From: Saccharina japonica | Taxonomy: Eukaryota; Sar; Phaeophyceae; Laminariales; Laminariaceae | Assembly (NCBI GenBank): GCA_008828725.1 | Contig: MEHQ01002219.1 | Location: forward strand, 511,498 to 575,497 | Reading direction: 5' to 3' | DNA length: 64,000 bases | Shown: positions 43,801 through 57,836 of the stretch, piece after piece | How positions within the stretch are numbered: position 1 is the first letter of the stretch | How the letters are laid out: each line of letters opens with the position of its first letter | The notes under the pieces: model-generated | Told to the model about the DNA's origin: nothing | Database searches by the model: none | Seen by the model: the letters and a program-made list of their open reading frames with translations, nothing else | Translations under genes and position numbers: made by a program

Positions 43801-44250
43801 CGCCGGCATTTGGACGGTTTGCTGTATAGGCTAGCTTTTAATTAATGTACTGCATAATTAAAATTCGTTGTAGCCACACTACAGTAATCCCCCATACAAC
43901 TGTAATTTTTGGCGGACTAGCCCAAACCCAGCCACAAGCAAATTGTATTCGTGCATGTGAGCAATCCCACGGTAGGGGTACCACTTCTAGGCTCAATATT
44001 GTCTGACCGATTGTGCTTCTCACGTGACTAACCACCGGATACTATTATTAGTTGACTGGTATATTTTGTTTTGGTCTACCGCATTGGAAGGTTTGTTCGG
44101 ATTGCGCGAGCGAATGTTTCCGAAGTCATGTCCCGGGTGAGATATTGGGCTCCTCATGTAAGGAGCTCATAAATATCTACTGCGCCCCTACCGTGGGATG
44201 ACTCATGAATCAACTCCCACCTTACAACCACTCCAAAGGAAAGCCTTGTA
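40871..44250. other. CAG/GTAC-rich low-complexity tract, no gene seen
   Basis: Many CAGCAG, GTACGAGTA and CTGCTG runs, plus a short GC-rich island (about 41020-41150). Open frames here follow the repeat composition. No domain was recognised. Confidence 0.4.
42811..42876 (+). repeat. 24-bp tandem repeat, three copies
   Basis: Units read GTGAGCTACGTGCAGCAGGG, GGAGCTACGTGCAGCAGGGC and GGGGCTATGTGCAGCAG, leading into CAG/TAG trinucleotide runs. Confidence 0.8.
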
Positions 44251-44591
44251 TATATATGAACATGTACGGCAAGTGTATGGCATGTGTCAATAGCAGGTGC
44301 CACCGAGTACGACACGCTTAATGTGATGTATACATACGGCGAGGACGTACCCGGTACTATACGACGTATACGATTGCAATGCGTGCAATACGTAGAGGAC
44401 ATACTATACAGATGATATCCATTTTTTTTAATTCGCAACTGTTACACGGCAGTAGTCTTACCATATCATGCTTATCTTTGGGCGGCGAAATATACAGTAA
44501 AAACTCAGAGCCATAGAGTGATCGTACGGGTAAAGTATGGTCTAAACCCGAACAGATAACGGCACACCAGGTATTGTGACAAAGGTATATG

Positions 44592-45730
44592 TAATGTTAT
44601 GGGCTAGGAAGGCGGGTAATTAACGCTGCTGTATAGGTAATTGGTCCGTTTTCGTATAACTTGCATGGCATTCGTATTCGGGGTATTTATAAGATCTGAG
44701 GGCTATACTTGAAGCCCATCGAGGGGGATTTCATCTGGCTCGGGGTTAAGTAAAAGCGGCTTCTCTACTGCGATTGATTCTACGGAAAGTGAGTAACACC
44801 AAGGATGCTTAATAAACTAACCTGCAAGGGGATACTCTGTGTCTCAACCAGTCCTATAACCCGTGGCTTCGTTCGCAGCACCTGCGTTTACGTTCGATTG
44901 CTATTCGGCCGGCTTCTTAGCCTAACAACTTAGAGGTGTGGGATGGGTTTTGAGGAGCCGCATCTTCGACTCATGTTCTAGGGAAACTGAGATTTACCCG
45001 TTTTCCCCATATTTCTGCAGATACGGATCATCAGAGTGGGCTAGTGTGATGATATGGGCTAGGAAGGCTGGTAATTACCTTTGTATAGGGAATTGGTCCG
45101 TTTTTAATATAACTTGGATGGCATTCCTATTCGGGGTATTTATATGATATGAGGGCTATACTTGAAGCCCATCGAGACAGATGTCATCTGGCTCGGGCAT
45201 TAATAAAAGCTGCTTCTCTCCTACGATTGATTCTACGGAAAGTGAGTAACACCAAGGATGCTTAATAGACAAACCTGCAAGAGGATACTCTGTGTCTCAA
45301 CCAGCCCTATACCACAACGTTTTTTCCGGCTTCTAAGCCTTGCAACTTAGAGGTGTGGGAGGGGTTTTGAGGAGCCGTATCTTCGACTCATGTTCTAATT
45401 CAAGGAACTGGGATTTCCCCGTTTTTTTTCATATTTCTGCATATTATACGGCTCATCTAGGCGGGCTAGTGTAATGGTATTGGCTAGGAAGGCCGATAAT
45501 TACCTCTGTATAGGCAATTCGTCCGTTTTCGTATAACTTGGATGGCATTCGTATTCGGGGTAATGACATGATATGAGGGCTATACTTGACACTCATCGAG
45601 ACGGATATCATCATCTGGCTCGGGGATTATTAAAAGCTGCTGCTCTTCTACGCTTGATTTTACGGAAAGTGAGTAACACCAAGGATGCTTAATAGACAAA
45701 CCTGCAAGGGAATACTCGGAGTCTCCTGAA
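44592..45730 (+). repeat. Three-copy tandem repeat, ~425-460 bp
   Basis: GGGCTAGGAAGGCNGGTAAT starts near 44598, 45056 and 45481 (third as GGCTAGGAAGGCCGATAAT). GAAAGTGAGTAACACCAAGG recurs in each copy. The third copy is shortened and runs directly into minisatellite sequence. Confidence 0.85.
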
Positions 45731-45759
45731 ACATGTACCCTCACTCCGGCTTTTGTGGC

Positions 45760-46080
45760 ACGGGGCGTACACAACTGACAGAAGTTGCGGGTACGGGCAT
45801 AAAACTGTTACAGAACTCACAGAAGTTCCGGTTATTGCGACACAGGCGCAGAGAGCTGACAGATGTCCCGTGCGGGTATAAAATAGTTTCACCCAGTATC
45901 CCGGATATTGTGGCACGGGGCGTATATAACTTACAGAAGTTCCGTGTACGGGTAGGGGTTAGGACAGAAGTTCCGGGTACGGGTGGGTATAGATGCCGTA
46001 CAGAACGCACAAAAGATCTGGGTGCGGGTATAAACGTCGCACATAACTTACAAAAGTTATTTGTAGAGTATTACCTAGGT
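45760..46080 (+). repeat. Minisatellite array, decayed copy
   Basis: The same CAGAACTNACAGAAGTTCCGG units as at 2345-2825, with more substitutions; about seven units. Confidence 0.75.
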
Positions 46081-46149
46081 AAGTTCCCCAGGTATGGTTT
46101 TGGAGGCACCCCACAGAACACAACCTTTGAAAGTCCCCATCGCGTTAGC

Positions 46150-49100
46150 AGATAGCGAGGTTCAGCTCATTCGTAGCTACGATGCTATCGATGCTGTAGA
46201 GGTACAGCAGTAGTGTATACCCCAAGCGTAGATTACGTGATATCTAAACAATTCATATGGTACCACACTGTCCATTTCAAACGAACAACTGCAGTCTCCA
46301 TAAGCAACGGGCGTTCTTCGTGGACTGTTTCCGGGCCACTAAATAAAGACAGTTTTTTCTGCCTCCTCACACCAAATCGTCCATCTATTTACGTTTATCG
46401 GACTGTTTCGGTACGCTGTCCACCCCTCCTCCTGGGTGATATTCTACAGAGTTCCAGTTCGCCTTCAAAGCAAGCGATCGTCCTCTTGCCAGAACCGCCC
46501 GCATAATGTACTGCTGCCCGATTATGCGATTTAGTATGAGGGATATTTCATACGTATAAAATGAACCGCATGCTATTTTGAGGAGTTGTGTGCACCCAAC
46601 GGTGGGCACTACAGCAGCAGTGGTTTGATTTGTGGCATGCTACGTCCTGCTGTGGTGGCTTTGGTGGCGAGTTTAAAATGCTCCGGGATTTCGCGGTTTA
46701 TATTTTTTTTGGTGTTTTCTTTTGAAAGCACACGGCCCGCTTGAAATGTGAGGCCGCCCTGCATATTTTCGCTCTCCTCTTGTAAGTCCGGGACCCTAAC
46801 TGTCACGACAAGAATTGATGCCGAATTACAGAGCCCAATATCGGAAGCGCCAGCGAATCTTAGCATATGTCATAGATTATGATAAGTGGGGATCGCGAAA
46901 CACCAACCAACTGCCTATATGCATACTTCGAAGTATATATTAGGGGCGATCGATCGGGAAGCGTCCACGAAGACATTGTCAAACTTGAGAAACATAGAGT
47001 GGAGATTGAAATAGAAATTACCTTTCGAGGGAAATAGGGGCAGATACAGTAGTTGATGTTGATTATTTTAAGTAGTTCTGGCGTATTCCACTTGCCTTGT
47101 TCGGCGCTGGCAATATCAAGAACCTCGACTTATTATGTAGTTTGAACATTCAAAGGCAGTTTTTTGCCGGAACAAGAATGCCGAAAACAAGTTAATTAGT
47201 TAGACCTTTGGCGTGCTTTGCTTTGCTCGCTGCATAAAGCGATTAAAACTCGACAATCACTGCAGTGAGTATCCCCAAACCGAAGAGCTCGAAATCGAAA
47301 ACACCATATAACAACTACCGCCCATGACGCTGTACCATTCGTCAATACCGAGAGACTTTCGGCCACCGGAAACGTTCAAGTAAATCCGCTAAGGAAAACG
47401 GTCTCCAGCAGATAGTGACGTGGAGATCTTAATGCGCTACGTACTGTGTATGGGGCATGAAACGATGTGTTTGCTTTCATGCCTGCAACAGCGCAAAGAC
47501 ATACGTAAGTGATACATACTTTGAAGCCGAAAAAGGAAATCCGGTCAAGGCCGACCGCGCTTGTCGGGAAGTCAGGGTCAGTTATTGCGTGTAGGGTTGT
47601 AGCAGGAGCACTCGCGTAATAGAGGTCTTCTTGTATACTGGATAGCATATTCTGATACTCCATCGAAATTACAACACCAGTAGGAATGGGAATGATGTAC
47701 GCAATGCGACTTCATCCCGGGCCAATGTGTATGGCAAAAGGGAGAAACAGTAGGAGTAGTGGTGAATAGTAAGACGGGGGGGTATTTGGTCGCGTGCTCT
47801 CTTCCGTTTTAATGCACGCGACGAACTGAAAACAGCAATGACATCACCAATAATACTAATTATAATAAAACGAAGAGCTCTAGAGTGAGAGACGAAGCCG
47901 AACAGATTTCTAACTGGTGCACTATAACTCGAACCAAGAGCTCACGATCGCGAACCGCTAGGCACCTAAATGCTGGTTCAAGCTTAAGCCAAAATATTCA
48001 GTCAAGATCGAAAGTCCCCGTCGAGTTTAGGAGATTGGTACTCAATATTTGCATACATACGTGCTCTAGGAGCCCCTATCGACTCTTTAACGGAAATGTT
48101 TTTCTTGTTTTTGGCTGTTTAGTTTGTTTCAGAATTTTTATCATTGGGCCTTGAATTAATCCAAATCCCAGATAAAAACTAAATCACAACCAAGCATCGT
48201 TCGTCAAGGCCTCGGCAGGGAATCACAGATCGTCTGTGCAAAGAGTTAGAATGTACCTCTAAAACGCGGCGTGAGGATTTGGGCTTTGTTCTGAAAACGT
48301 GTGTTTTTTTTGTTTGCCTGGTAATTCCCGAATTGCAGCATAGCATCTGCGTCGGACGTCAAAGTGACTTTCTACTTCTTGACCTACGCAGTTAGAGCTT
48401 CGAGCACTTGTGCGTTATTTCAAAGGCGAAATGCCTTGAAGTAACTGGAGCCGACTCGGTCATATAAAGAGGAGAAACAATATTGTATTTCCTACACAAA
48501 ACCTCACAGTCTCTGGCCTTTGTTTAAGGCCCGTGGTCGGTCGGGAATATGTTTCACCGCTAGCGCCAGCCCTAAAACCAAACCTGATAAACTGCTATAT
48601 ATCACCCTCTCCAACTGTTCGTGGCTGTCAGTTTGATACCAGGTATGTGAAATACGAGTAAGTAGTGCAAACGGCCTTCATGTCTGGAAGCACTGGTGTT
48701 GTTCATTTATTACCGGCTCGTAGCCTATACCCTACCGGTATATAGCGAAGTATACGATAAAATTAACACCCAGCGAACCAACGCGTCACACAGAGAAGAC
48801 TGGGGTGCGATGTCCGACTATTTTTGTTGTCATCGATAGCTTAAAGCGGCATTTGTTTCGCCAGGCAAAGACGAACAGAAAGCCAGTGAACATAAAGCCA
48901 GTATCATATCATTCTAGAACCTGGGTGTCTTGACAGCAATACTGGTAGCCTGACGATGAACCCCGATACATGGGTCGACAGAGGATAAGCTTACATTCCA
49001 ATGTATCCACTGTTATGTGAATGGTGACATGGACAGAAAGAAGAGCAGGGTGCTGTTGAAGTTCCGAACACTCTGTATCGTCAGAAGTGATAACCTAAAC

Positions 49101-49818
49101 TCACACTGAAGACCTTCTCTGCTCTACACCCCCTCCCACTCCCCCAATCTTCCAGGCGAGACTACCCAACGATATATTACTTCACGCCTTCTGCTTCCTC
49201 TTTCCATCCCAGAGAGGTAAGCAGCATCTGCGGTTGGTTAGAGTCCGACGACAACAGCCTGTGAGGCTAAAAAGTTTTCCACGGCATTGAGGAGGTGCGT
49301 ATGGCTGACGTGTCTTATCACGAGAAATGACTGCGGGGAAGTATGGTACACTGTGTATAGCTTTTGCCTTTTCAAACGGGTGTGATATAACACGAAATAC
49401 TCGTATCTTGAAAAACAAACAGTAGCAGCGCTAAAGGGAGGCCTCGGGCGAGAGGAAGAAGGAAGACCCGCCGCACTCATGCTTTGTTTCTGCATGCCCA
49501 GGGCCAGGCAGAGTGTTGTCCGCACGGTGCTTGCTTTATCGCACAGGCAAGGTGTATGCATCTGCCTCGAAGGGAGTAAGCACTGCCAAAATAACGAGTT
49601 GTGGTAGATCTGCAACTCGTCTGCTCGGCAAGGTAAGAGTGCATCCAACATCTTATGCGAACTTTCTGACCAGTTTGCGTGCAGCTCCGTCGCTTGATCG
49701 CTGCCACTGAAGGTGTGTGTCTACGCATTACGCTAGAATGACAAAGCGTGCGGATATTTTGCTACAGTAGTGCGACATAGAATTTCGAGGTATGTTACTT
49801 GTTGACATTTGGCCTCGT
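46150..49818. other. No gene recognised
   Basis: Mixed unique sequence with short open frames on both strands, none with a recognisable domain or a splice-supported exon chain. No repeat partner elsewhere in the window was noticed. Confidence 0.35.
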
Positions 49819-50040
49819 GACGCCTGCTACGGTAGAGGTGCACCATGATCGTTTAGAGGGTGGTCACTTGAGGAGCTGTATATCTCACCCAAAAAAACTG
49901 ATTTAAGAGGGAAAACAAGTGCTACCCGATGAACAGTCACATGTCCTGAGTATAAAATTCCGACGATTTCAAGTTAAGGAACCCCATTATTCAGAAACAA
50001 ATTCCAGCCAAAACGTGTTTCCTCCATGTTAGCACGCGCC
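49819..50040 (+). mobile_element. MITE, GACG...GTC family, copy 3
   Basis: About 222 bp. It starts GACGCCTGCTACGGTAGAGG and ends near GTTAGCACGCGCC. The internal CCCGATGAACAGTC and GTTAAGGAACCCC motifs match the other copies. Confidence 0.75.
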
Positions 50041-52115
50041 TTGCGGTCTTTTAAACCGTCGATGTAGTTATTAGACACGCAACTATTTGCACCTAAGGCC
50101 GAAGGTGGTGAAGTAATTCTAGCGTGCGCGCGGATCTGACTCCCATACACCACATCAATGCCCCCCGCCCTCTGTATTGGAGGGAAACGATTGTTTCGCT
50201 AATGATTGTTGTTCTCACACTCTTCAAATGCCTGAAAGGGCTGCAATAATACCTGCCTCTGGCGTCGATCATCACGAATGGTCGGCTTGTATCTTCCTTC
50301 GCTTCTTTGTTGTAGTAGATATGATATCAAGTATGCATCTACGCCGAGATCGTTGTTTTGAACGCACGGTGGAAAAAAACAAAACCAAACCACTCCAACT
50401 ATGCTCAACGGCATTGACTACATTGACTTCACAAACTGGCGATATAGTGGAACATGCTGTCGAGTACAATAGCTCAAGAGGTCATGGCGATGATGACAAC
50501 GTAAAACGGTAGACGCTAGAAGGGAAATGGACTGGAACTCGTGAGTGTAGGGCTACGAGTTGGCTGACTAATAGTCGCCAGCTAGTTATTAGTCTGCTAT
50601 GTATTTTAGTTACTAGCGGCGATGCCAATTATCTAACTTGTTTTCACGTTTGGGTTTCCGTTTGTTTTAGAAGGCTTGTTTGGTGCTGAGTACGTATTTG
50701 CCGGCGTCTCCAAGTGGTGCTACCACGCTGCGAGCACCCAGAGACGTCTCTGCAACTCATGGCGGGATTTGTCACAACGTGTACTAATACCTAATACAAT
50801 TAATATCTCCCTCGTTAGTATCTTCAGTATCCCGTCGATGATGATCACCTCTGGCACGGGTGTTAGTGCGATGCTCGCTCTGAGCTGTGTGTCTATTGAG
50901 AAAATACGATAAGGCTCTGAAATTAAACCTCGTAGAGCACAGATATTCTTCGAAGTATTCGTTTTGTGTTAGCTGGTAACTCATCCAATACTACGGAGGG
51001 ACTGACATTTACTACCTCAACTATGGACCGTTCTTAAAAATGTAAATAGCCGGTGATTAATAATCTATTACCTATGCTACTGTCTTGGAAGAGGTCTCAG
51101 TCTGTTGTCTACGTTATTTGTTTGCGGGTTTTTACTGGTGGAATGATAGTGCGTGCCGCACGAGTATTTGCCGTTACGAAACAATGGGACACCAGTGAGA
51201 GACCCCCAAACGGGCACGGCACGTCCATAGTGCTGTTGTATCCCTATATGGCCCGAAACACTGACACGAACTTGAACATTTACCTGTTTCGCGATCAAAA
51301 CCAAATAGAGACCAGGCCGATTTATCATACGTTTTGAATGTAAAACGAAGCCTAATAGCGTATAGGTCACCTCCGGGGGCGCCTTTAACGGTATCGCCAG
51401 CCAACTAATATCTAGGCGGACCTCCAGCCAACTCACATTCCTACCTGAGTAGATACGCATATCGTATACTCGTATAGTTGTGGTGTCAACGTTAGTCGTA
51501 CAAGGTGGCTCGCGACCGCAATGTTCAAAGACGACTGTGTGCAGATGGAGGCTAATATCTTAACTCCGCCGGTTGGGGCATCTATGCTTCAGTAGTGTTG
51601 GTAAGCGAAAACAAGATGCATGCGTGTTCTTCCTTGTGGGGTCAGCTTGTTTTATCGTAAACCCAAAGCAAGAGGGCCTGTATCTTTGTTTTGTTGGCCT
51701 GCATATACATACCTGAAATATGACGTATAAGGCCTGCTCTCGGAGAGTTCAACAGTCGATGTTGCTCTAGGTTTCGAAACGAAACGCAGCTAACATTAGT
51801 GGAGGTCCATCTCTCGATGCGCTGTATACTGTACGTATCTTACTTGCTCGCCCCTCCTGACACTCGACAAGGGGCAGCCTAATTCCGCTCGCATTGCGTC
51901 CCAGGGCCTCGTGCTAGTTTCGGGTCTTTCTTAAAGAAAACTGTTCTTGATTAAAGTCTCTACTCGTACATATTTAAATGTATCGTTCTACGACATTGCG
52001 TATTAGATGCAGGTTGACTGAACGCACAGCTGTATTTCGACGTTCACCAGGCCGTTCCCAGCTTCGAATCCAGGAGAGCTCATTTATCTGTTTTCGGGGC
52101 ACCACGCATTCGTTT
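50041..52115. other. No gene recognised
   Basis: Unique sequence between a MITE and the satellite array. Short open frames only. Confidence 0.35.
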
Positions 52116-52806
52116 GATTCGGCCTATACTTCGTATCAAAACTCTATCTACCACTTTTATTGTATGGGTACACATTGTGCCAGGTGGCAATATTTATGCC
52201 AGATGGCACCATTTACTCGTTGCTGGTTAATTGAATCTGACTCCAGTGTTTCAGTTTGCCTAGCTCAAACACAGTTTTATTTTAACGTATTTACCCCCTG
52301 GGCAGTACTGGCTGTCTCATTTACGGCCTCCATTACACAACATCCTCCGTCCTTACGGGCATGCGCGGGGCATTCTTAATGTATTGTTCATCGAATCTGA
52401 TTCAAGTGTTTCATTTCGATTCACTCAAACACGCTTGTTTTCAAAGATACATCTAGGCAGTACTGTTCCATTATCACAGACGAGAGCAATGGTTGATGGC
52501 GACATTGAAAACGCTGGAGTGGGCGTCTGGGCTACTTTGTAAACAAACTCTTTGTACTACATTGTTAACAATGACGCCTTGAAATAGGCTCAAGTGGGAA
52601 GCCGGAACACTGACAAATCGTATCGAATTTTGTTTCGATATTATAAACGTTTGAGTTTGCATTGAGCCAATACTCCGTAGCAAAACTCTATCTACCACAT
52701 TTGGTGTACGGGTACACATTGTGCCATGTGGCAAGCATTGTGCCAGATGGCACAATTTACTGGTTTCTGTTTTATTGAATCTGGCTCCAATGTTTCAGTT
52801 CGCCTA

Positions 52807-53578
52807 TGGTGCCGGAAGTTGTGAGGCTGATTATACTTGATCGGTCATAACTCTTGACTGCCGTCGTTGATTTCGGTTTTGTTTTCATTTTCGTGATGCC
52901 CGCGAAAAAGCGAATAAGACCTATCGGCCAATTTTGTTTTTCGTGTAAAGCTCACAAAATGCATAAATTGTTCAAGTGAAAAACAAATCTGGGAAAAAAC
53001 TGTTTTCACAATATTTTTCCTGGCAGTCATTAATCAAGTGAATGTTGGGAATGTTTGGGTTTTCTTTTGTTCGGCGTCATCATAAAAGGATACGGGGACG
53101 ATTATGATGCCATGAAATAGATGTGATATCTGGCTTGCGATATCTGCAGTTTGTTTTGTCTGATTCGCCGGGGTTGTTGAGATATGACGATATTTTCCCT
53201 GGCAGTCATTAATCAAGTAAATGCTGGGAATATCATGGTTTGCTCTTGTTCGGCGTCAGCTTAGAATGATACGGGGACAACACCGATGCCATAAAATAGA
53301 TGTGATATCTGGCTTTCGGTTTGATATCTGCATTCATTTTGTGTTGATTCGCCGTGGTTGTTGAGATATGGCGATTTTGGTGCGATGAAGTGCCTTTTCT
53401 AGCAACGATGAAATATCCCTTGCTCGTTTCCCCGAACAGATCAACAATTTTGGATAGGGTCGTTAGAACGGTCTGTATAAGAGCTTTCCGGCGTATATTA
53501 TAGATTCACATAACTCATATGAGAAGGCACTTTTTGTTAACAAAGTGCTTCAAAACAGCCTCTCAACTTCCGGCACCA
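52807..53578. mobile_element. TIR element in satellite, copy 1
   Basis: 772 bp, starting TGGTGCCGGAAGTTGTGAGG and ending with its complement, CTCAACTTCCGGCACCA. TA precedes and follows it. Unoccupied monomers read GCCTAGCTCAAAC with a single TA, so the TA is the target duplication, as in Tc1/mariner-type insertions. It contains two tandem ~179-bp subunits (GGCAGTCATTAATCAAGT near 53022 and 53201). No transposase is visible. Confidence 0.85.
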
Positions 53579-54122
53579 TAGCTCAAACACAGTTTTATTT
53601 CAACGTATTCACCCCTTGGCAGTACTGTCTGTCTCATTTACAGCCTCCATTAACCAACATCCTCCGTCCTTACGGGCATCCGCGGAGCATTCTTAATGTA
53701 TTGTTAATCGAATCTGATTCAAGTGATTCATTCGATTCACTCAAACACGATTAATTTAAAAGATACATCTAGGCAATACTGTTGAATTTACACAGAGGCG
53801 AGCAATGTTTGATGGCGACATTGAAAACGCTTGAGTAGGTGTCTGGGCTACTTTGTAAACAAACTCTTTGTGCTACATTGTTAACAATGGCGCCTTTAAA
53901 TAGGCTCAAGAGGTAGGCCGGAACACTGACAAGTCGTATAGAATTTTGATTCTAAATTATAAACGTTTGAGTTGGCATTGAGTCTATACTCCGTAGCAAA
54001 ACTCTATCTACCACATTTGGTGCATGGGTACACATTGTACCAGGTGGCGAGCATTGTGCCAGATGGCACCATTTACTGGTTTCTGTTTTATTGAATCTGG
54101 CTCAAATGATTCAGTTCGCCTA

Positions 54123-54895
54123 TGGCGCCGGAAGTTGTGGGGCTGATTATACTTGATCGGTCATAACGCTTGACTGCCGTCGTTGATTTCGTTTTTGTTT
54201 TCATTTTCGTGATGCCCGCGAAAAAGCGAATAAGATCTATCGGCCAATTTTGTTTTTCGTGTAAAGCTCACAAAATGCATAAATTGTTCAAGTGCAAAAC
54301 AAATCTGGGAAAAAAACTGTTTTCACAATATTTTTCCTGGCAGTCATTAATCAAGTGAATGTTGGGAATATTTTAGTTTGCTTTTGTTCGGCGTCATTCC
54401 AAATAGATACAGGGACGATTATGATGCCATACAATAGATGTGATATCTGGCTTCCGATATCTGCAGTTTGTTTTGTCTGATTCGCCGGGGTTGTTGAGAT
54501 ATGATGATATTTTCCCTGGCAGTCATTAATCAAGTAAATGCTGGGGATATCATGGTTTGCTCTTGTTCGGTGTCAGCGCAGAATGATACCGGGACAACAC
54601 CGATGCCATAAAATAGATGTGATATCTGGCTTTCGGTTCGATATCTGCATTCATTTTGTGTTGATTCGCCGTGGTTGTTGAGATATGGCGATTTTGGTGC
54701 GATGAAGTGCCTTTTCTAGCAATGGTGAAATATCCCTTGCTCGTTTCCCCGAACAGATCAACAATTTTGGATAGGGTCATTCGAACGGTCTGTATAAGAG
54801 CTTTCCGGCGTATATTATAGATTCACATAATTCATATGAGAAGGCACTTTTTGTTAACAAAGTGCTTCAAAACAGCCTCACAACGTCCGGCACCA
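54123..54895. mobile_element. TIR element in satellite, copy 2
   Basis: 773 bp, at the same monomer position and with the same ends as copy 1 (TGGCGCCGGAAG at left, one substitution). It is very similar to copy 1, including both ~179-bp subunits. Confidence 0.85.
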
Positions 54896-55979
54896 TAGCT
54901 CAAACACAGTTTTAATTCAACGTATATACCCCCTTGGCAGTACTGTCTGTCTCATTTACAGCCTCCATTAACCAACGTCATCCGTCCTTACGGGCATCCG
55001 CGGAGCATTCCTAATTTATTGTTCATCGAATCTGATTCAAGTGATTCATTTCGATTCACTCAAACAGGATTACTTTAAAAGATACATCTAGGCAGTACTG
55101 TTGAATTTACACAGAGGAGAGCAATGTTTGATGGCTACATTGAAAATGCTTGATCAGTGTCTGGACTACTTTGTAGACAAACTCTTTGTACTGCATTGTT
55201 AACAATGGGGCCTTGAAATAAGTTCAAAAGGGCAGTCGGAACACTGATAAATCGTATCGAATTTTGTTTCTATATTATAAACGTTTGAGTTGGCATTGCG
55301 TATCAAAACTCTATCTACCACCTTTTTTGTTGTATGGGTACACATTGTGCCAGGTGGCAAGAATAGTGCCAGGTGGCACCATTTACTCGTTGCTGTTTCA
55401 TTGAATCTGGCTCCAGTGTTTCAGTTCGCCTAGCTCAAACGAAGTTTCGTTTCAACATATTCACCCCGTTGGCAGTACTGTCTGTCGCATTTACGGCCTC
55501 CATTAACCAACATCCTCCGTCCTTACGGGCATGCGCGGGGCATTCTTAATTTATTGTTCATCGAGTCTGACTAAAGTGTTTCATTTCGATTCACTCGAAC
55601 ACGATTAATATAAGAGATTCATATAGGCAGTATTGTTGAATTCACACAGTGGACAGCAATGTTTGATGGCGACATTGCAAACGCTTGAGTCGGCGTCTGT
55701 CGTACTTTGTAAACAAACTTTGTGTACTACATTGTTAACAATGGCGCCTTGAAATAGGATCAAGAGGGAAGCCGGAGCACTGACAAATCGTATCAATTTT
55801 CCTTCGATATTATAAACGTTTGAATTGGCATTGGGCCTATACTCCGTAGCAAAACTCTATCTACCACATTTGGTGTATGGGTACACATTGTGCCAGGTGG
55901 CAAGAATTGTGCCAGATGGCACCATTTACTCGTTTCTGTTGCATTGAATCTGATTCTAGTGTTTCAGTTCGCCTACTTA

Positions 55980-56754
55980 TGGTGCCGGAAGTTGTGATGC
56001 TGACTATACCTGATCGGTTCATATATCTTGACTGACGTCGTTGATTTCGGTTTTTGTTTTCATTTTCGTGATGCTCGCGAAAAAGCGAATAAGACCTATC
56101 GGTCAATTTTGTTTTTCGTCTAAAGCTAACAAAATGCATATATTGTTCAATTGAAAAACAAATATGGGAGAAAACTGTTTTCACAATATGTTCCCTGGCA
56201 GTCATTAATCAAGTAAATGTTGGGAATATCATGGTTTGCTTTTGTTCGGCGTCATCAAAAAAGGTTACGGGGACGATTATGATGCCATGAAATAGATGTG
56301 ATATCTGGCTTCCGATATCTGCAATTTGTGTTGTCTGATTCGCCGGGGTTGTTGAGATATGACGATATTTTCCCTGGCGGTCAAAATCATTACTCGAGTA
56401 AATGCTGGGAATATCATGGTTTGCTCTTGTTCGGCGTCAGCGCAGAATGATACGGGGACAACACCGATGCCATAAAATCGATTCGATATCTGGCTTTCGA
56501 TATCTGCATTCATTTTTTGTTGATTCGCCGTGGTTGTTGAGATATGGCGATTTTGGTGCGATGAAGTGCCTTTTCTAGCAAAGGTGAAATATACATTGCT
56601 CGTTTCCCCGATCGGATCAATAATTTTGGATAGGGTCATTCGAACGGTCTGGTCAAGAGCTTTCCGGCGTATATTATAGAGTCATATAATTCGTATGAGA
56701 AGGCACTTTTTGTTAACAAAGTGCTTCAAAACAGCCTCACAACTTCCGGCACCA
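55980..56754. mobile_element. TIR element in satellite, copy 3
   Basis: 775 bp. It differs from the others by CTTA before its left end. It shares the diagnostic GGCGGTCAAAATCATTACTC variant of the second subunit only with copy 5, marking these two as a recent duplicate pair. Confidence 0.85.
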
Positions 56755-57836
56755 TAGCTCAAACACAGTTTTATTTCAACGTATTTACCCCCTTGGCAGT
56801 ACTGTCTGTCTCATTTACAGCCTCCATTAACCAACATCCTCCGTCCTTACGGGCATCCGCGGAGCTTTCCTAATTTATTGTTCACCGAATCTGATTCAAG
56901 TGATTCATTACGATTCACTCAAACACGATTACTTTAAACGATACATCTAGGCAGTACTGTTGAATTTACACAGAGGAGAGCAATGTTTGATGGCGACATT
57001 GAAAATGCTTGAGTCAGTGTCTGGACTACTTTGTAGATAAACGTTTTGTACTACATTTGTTAACAATGGCGCCTTGAAATAGGTTCAAGAGGGCAGCCGG
57101 AACACTGATAAATCGTATCGAATTTTGTTTCTATATTATAAACGTTTGAGTTGGCATTGCGTATCAAAACTCTATCTACCACCTTTTTTGTTGTATGGGT
57201 ACACATTGCGCCAGGTGGCAAGAATAGTGCCAGATGGCACCATTTACTGGTTTCTGTTTCATTGAATCTGGCTCCAGTGTGTCAGTTCGCCTAGCTCAAA
57301 CGAAGTTTTGGTTCAACATATTCACCCCGTTGGCAGTACCTTCTGTCGCATTTACGGCCTCCATTAACAAACATCTTCCGTCCTTACGGGCATGCGCGGG
57401 GCATTCTTAATTTATTGTTCATCGAGTCTGATTAAAGTGTTTCATTTGGATTCACTCGAACACGATTATTATAAGAGATACATCTATGCAGTATTGTTGA
57501 ATTCACACAGTGGACAGCAATGTTTGATGGCGACATTGAAAACGCTTGAGTCGGCGTCTGTCGTACTTTGTAAACAAACTTTGTGTACTACATTGTTAAC
57601 AATGGCGCCTTGAAATAGGATCAAGAGGGAAGCCGGAACACTGACAAATCGTATCAATTTTGTTTCGATATTATAAACGTTTGAATTGGCATTGGGCCTA
57701 TACTCCGTAGCAAAACTCTATCTATCACATTTGGTGTATGGGTACACATTGTGCCAGGTGGCAAGAATTGTGCCAGATGGCACCATTTACTCGTTTCTGT
57801 TTCGTTGAATCTGATTCTAGTGTTTCAGTTCGCCTA

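Larger units (their letters stand above)
44250..46140. mobile_element. Degraded relative of the minisatellite-bearing element
   Basis: Shares with 2326-4239 the CTTTGGGCGGCGAAAT tract (about 44470), a GGTATTGTG piece (about 44570), the minisatellite (about 45760-46080) and a right end (CCCAGGTATGGTTTTGG, then CCACAGAACACAACCTTTGA). The left end is not found. A 1.1-kb tandem repeat interrupts it. Confidence 0.5.
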
